Assembly (NCBI GenBank): GCA_019419625.1
Contig: DXZO01000047.1
Location: forward strand, 1 to 5,684
Direction of reading: 5' to 3'
DNA: 5,684 bases
Source: Collinsella sp.
Lineage (GTDB): Bacteria; Actinomycetota; Coriobacteriia; Coriobacteriales; Coriobacteriaceae
In this document: positions 3,741-5,684 of the stretch, piece by piece
Layout of the letters: the number at the start of each line of letters is the position of its first letter
Position numbering within the stretch: position 1 is the stretch's first letter
Notes under the pieces: generated by a model
Told to the model about the DNA's origin: nothing
What the model saw: the letters and a program-made list of their open reading frames with translations, nothing else
The model's database searches: none
Position numbers and translations under genes: made by a program

Positions 3741-5684
3741 TCACGCTTCGCCCCAGAATCTATGGGTGTTGCGCAGGAGCTGTGCAGTTTTGCCCTCGGC
3801 GGCCGCAACGGCGGCCTCATCGGCCTGCCAGGTCCAGTTACCCGTGGCCACGCCCGGTACGTTCATGCGCGCGTCGTCGCCAAGCCGCAGGACATCCTGC
3901 AGCGGCATCATCACCAGGGGAGTGTCGCTTGCGAGCGCGTCGCCCATCAGCTTGGCCGCCACCTCAACACCGCTCGGCTCGTCGCCGCCCGCAAAGGAGC
4001 GCGTGCACCAACCGGCGAGCGTCGACGTGTCGTGCGTCGAGGTGTATAGAATCTTGCCCGGCGTTGGATGCACGCCGCAGCGAACGTCGTAATCGCTAAA
4101 CTCCAGCACGTCCATGCCGGGGAAGCCGCAGGTGGAAGCCATGGCGCGAACACCGGGCGTCAGGTAGCCTAGGTCCTCGGCAATAAAGTTGAGCGGACCC
4201 AGCTCGTCATAGGCGGTTTGGAACAGGTCCTTGCCCGGACCCGCCAGCCAGCGACCGTCGGCACAGGCCTTGCCGGCGGGGATGCTAAAGTAGCTGTGGA
4301 AGCCCAGGAAGTGATCCAGGCGCACGCGGTCGTAGAGCGAAAACGCACGACGCAGGCGATCCATCCACCAGCGGTAGCCGTTCTGCTTCATGTGGTCCCA
4401 GCGGAACGTCGGGTTGCCCCACACCTGACCCTCGGGCGCAAAGTTGTCGGGCGGCGCGCCCGAAATCTCAATCGCCTTGCCGGTATCGGACAGCCAGAAG
4501 TTCTCGGGCTCGCTCCACGCGTCGGCCGAATCGTCCGAAACGTACATGGGAATGTCGCCGATGACCTCGATGCCCTTCTTGTGCGCATAGTTCATGAGCT
4601 CGCACCAGGCCAGGTCAAAGCGGTACTGCATGTACGCCTGCAACTCTGCCTCGTCGTGGAAACGCTTATCGTCAATCAGGTGCTCGTTGTAGCGCGCGAC
4701 ATCTGCCGGCCAATCGTGGCGCGACTCGCCCTCAAAGTGCTTCTTGACGGCCATGTAGACGCAGTACTTCTCGAGCCAATCGGCGTTGCGATGCTTAAAC
4801 GCCGTGTAGAGCGGGTCTGCATCCTCGCCTCCACGGGCCTTCCAAGTCTCAAAGTCGGCTGCCAGTTCCTCTTGGCTCTCGGGCAGCAGGTCAACATTGC
4901 CCGCAAAGGCCGAAGGCCCAGCGTATGGGGAGCGGAAGAAGTCCGTCGGGTTGACAGGCAGAACCTGCCAGTAGCGCATGCCCATAGCGGCCAGATGGTC
5001 GATAAAGCGACGCGTGGGTGCGCCGATCGTGCCGGGCTTGCCGTCATCGGTCGGCACCGAGGTGATATGGCACACAACGCCCGCGCCGTGATCGAGCGGC
5101 TCCTGCAGGCGCTGCTCGGCATGGTGATAGATGATCGACGAGCCCAGCGGATACAGATCGAGCGTGACCGTACCGTTGTGTATCTCGCACTCGTGACCGC
5201 TGATGACGTCACTCGCACATTCGCCGAGCGCCGGAATCGTCACGCGGTGCGAATTGCGCAGGCTGCGGTTGATGATAACCGTCGCGGACTCACCATCCTT
5301 GCCCGTGCGGTTGTATGCCAGCACCTCGTCGTTGAGCGCGAAGGCCTTGATCTCGCCGTCGGTCATAAATGGCAGTGCTCGGCGTACTGCGGAGGCGTTC
5401 TTGACAATAGCCAGCGTGTCGAAGTCGTGCAGTTGGTCCTTGGTCGGCAGGGTGCGGCGGTTGCCCGGATCGGTAAGGCCCTCCAGGCCGTACTCGTCGC
5501 CGTAGTAGATCGAAGGCACGCCGGGGAAGGTCATCTGCATGAGCGTGGCGAGCCAAAAACGGCTCTTGGCCAGGCCCATCGAGTTCTCGTCCAGACGCCA
5601 CTTGCTGCGCTCGCACTCGGGCAGCTGCGACTCGTCGGGGCCGCCGCCGAGCAGCGAGGCGATGCGCGGGCGGTCGTGGCTGCC
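3741..5684 (-). CDS. malQ: GH13 alpha-amylase-family / GH77 4-alpha-glucanotransferase fusion (5' end outside window)
   Basis: The frame is open from the right edge to the TGA at 3741, giving 647 visible residues. Residues 1-190 are the end of a GH13 enzyme: SHDRPR at 2-7 (region IV, with the HD transition-state pair), GVPSIYYGDEYG (55-66), DPGNRR (72-77) as in neopullulanase/cyclomaltodextrinase types, then a beta-rich C-terminal domain (about 95-187). After only 10-15 residues a full GH77 domain starts (about 201-647): SPYAGPSAFAGN (252-263), GDIPMYVSDDSADAW (376-390), GAPPDNF...VWGNP (409-425), WWMDRLR (439-445), nucleophile Asp457 in RLDHF, acid/base Glu503 in AEDLG and third acid Asp552 in STHDTST. 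GH77 enzymes move 4-alpha-glucosyl units between maltodextrins; the GH13 part presumably cleaves alpha-glucans first. No in-frame ATG or ribosome site marks the junction, so this is one polypeptide. Location and start cannot be judged from here. Confidence 0.9.
   Translation of the reverse strand, partial: GSHDRPRIASLLGGGPDESQLPECERSKWRLDENSMGLAKSRFWLATLMQMTFPGVPSIYYGDEYGLEGLTDPGNRRTLPTKDQLHDFDTLAIVKNASAVRRALPFMTDGEIKAFALNDEVLAYNRTGKDGESATVIINRSLRNSHRVTIPALGECASDVISGHECEIHNGTVTLDLYPLGSSIIYHHAEQRLQEPLDHGAGVVCHITSVPTDDGKPGTIGAPTRRFIDHLAAMGMRYWQVLPVNPTDFFRSPYAGPSAFAGNVDLLPESQEELAADFETWKARGGEDADPLYTAFKHRNADWLEKYCVYMAVKKHFEGESRHDWPADVARYNEHLIDDKRFHDEAELQAYMQYRFDLAWCELMNYAHKKGIEVIGDIPMYVSDDSADAWSEPENFWLSDTGKAIEISGAPPDNFAPEGQVWGNPTFRWDHMKQNGYRWWMDRLRRAFSLYDRVRLDHFLGFHSYFSIPAGKACADGRWLAGPGKDLFQTAYDELGPLNFIAEDLGYLTPGVRAMASTCGFPGMDVLEFSDYDVRCGVHPTPGKILYTSTHDTSTLAGWCTRSFAGGDEPSGVEVAAKLMGDALASDTPLVMMPLQDVLRLGDDARMNVPGVATGNWTWQADEAAVAAAEGKTAQLLRNTHRFWGEA

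Noticed and set aside
4676..5218. Alternate-frame open stretch inside the GH13-MalQ gene on the same strand, which might suggest a frameshift at the fusion junction.
   Set aside because: The main frame is continuous across the junction and encodes family-matching residues on both sides, so no frameshift is needed. The alternate product is Arg/Ser-rich with no motif.

Overview
The window looks like chromosomal DNA of a high-GC Gram-positive bacterium, most likely a Coriobacteriia member close to Collinsella. This is inferred from protein style, gene content and abundant palindromic spacers; no 16S or other decisive marker is present. It holds two convergent gene blocks separated by a 449-bp non-coding, repeat-rich stretch.

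Left block, + strand: the C-terminal part of peptide deformylase (def, 2-319), a 329-bp spacer, methionyl-tRNA formyltransferase (fmt, 649-1569) and 16S rRNA m5C methyltransferase RsmB (1566-2966). Fmt and RsmB overlap by 4 bp and are surely co-transcribed. Def and Fmt form one cycle: Fmt formylates initiator Met-tRNA and Def removes the formyl group from the finished chain. RsmB modifies the ribosome that uses that tRNA. Unusually, def and fmt are separated by a 102-bp giant hairpin and then a terminator-like hairpin, so fmt-rsmB may have their own promoter or depend on read-through.

Centre, 2967-3415: this holds two diverged copies of a 67-bp palindrome, inverted to each other. One sits just after the rsmB stop and the other just after the fmdB stop. 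They have the same length, identical 15-16-nt ends and compensatory changes inside the stem. Between them is an AT-richer segment with an inner pair of imperfect inverted repeats. No protein gene is supported there.

Right block, - strand: a gene entering from the right edge encodes a fusion of a GH13 alpha-amylase-family enzyme (only its C-terminal part visible) with a complete GH77 4-alpha-glucanotransferase (MalQ). After a terminator-like hairpin comes a small FmdB-type zinc-ribbon protein. The fusion suggests coupled cleavage and disproportionation of alpha-glucans or maltodextrins.

Every gene end except fmt, which runs into rsmB, is followed within 6-44 bases by a strong hairpin. The most interesting items are the covarying 67-bp palindrome pair, the giant hairpin splitting def from fmt, the GH13-GH77 fusion, and the sharp change in wobble-base use along fmt-rsmB.
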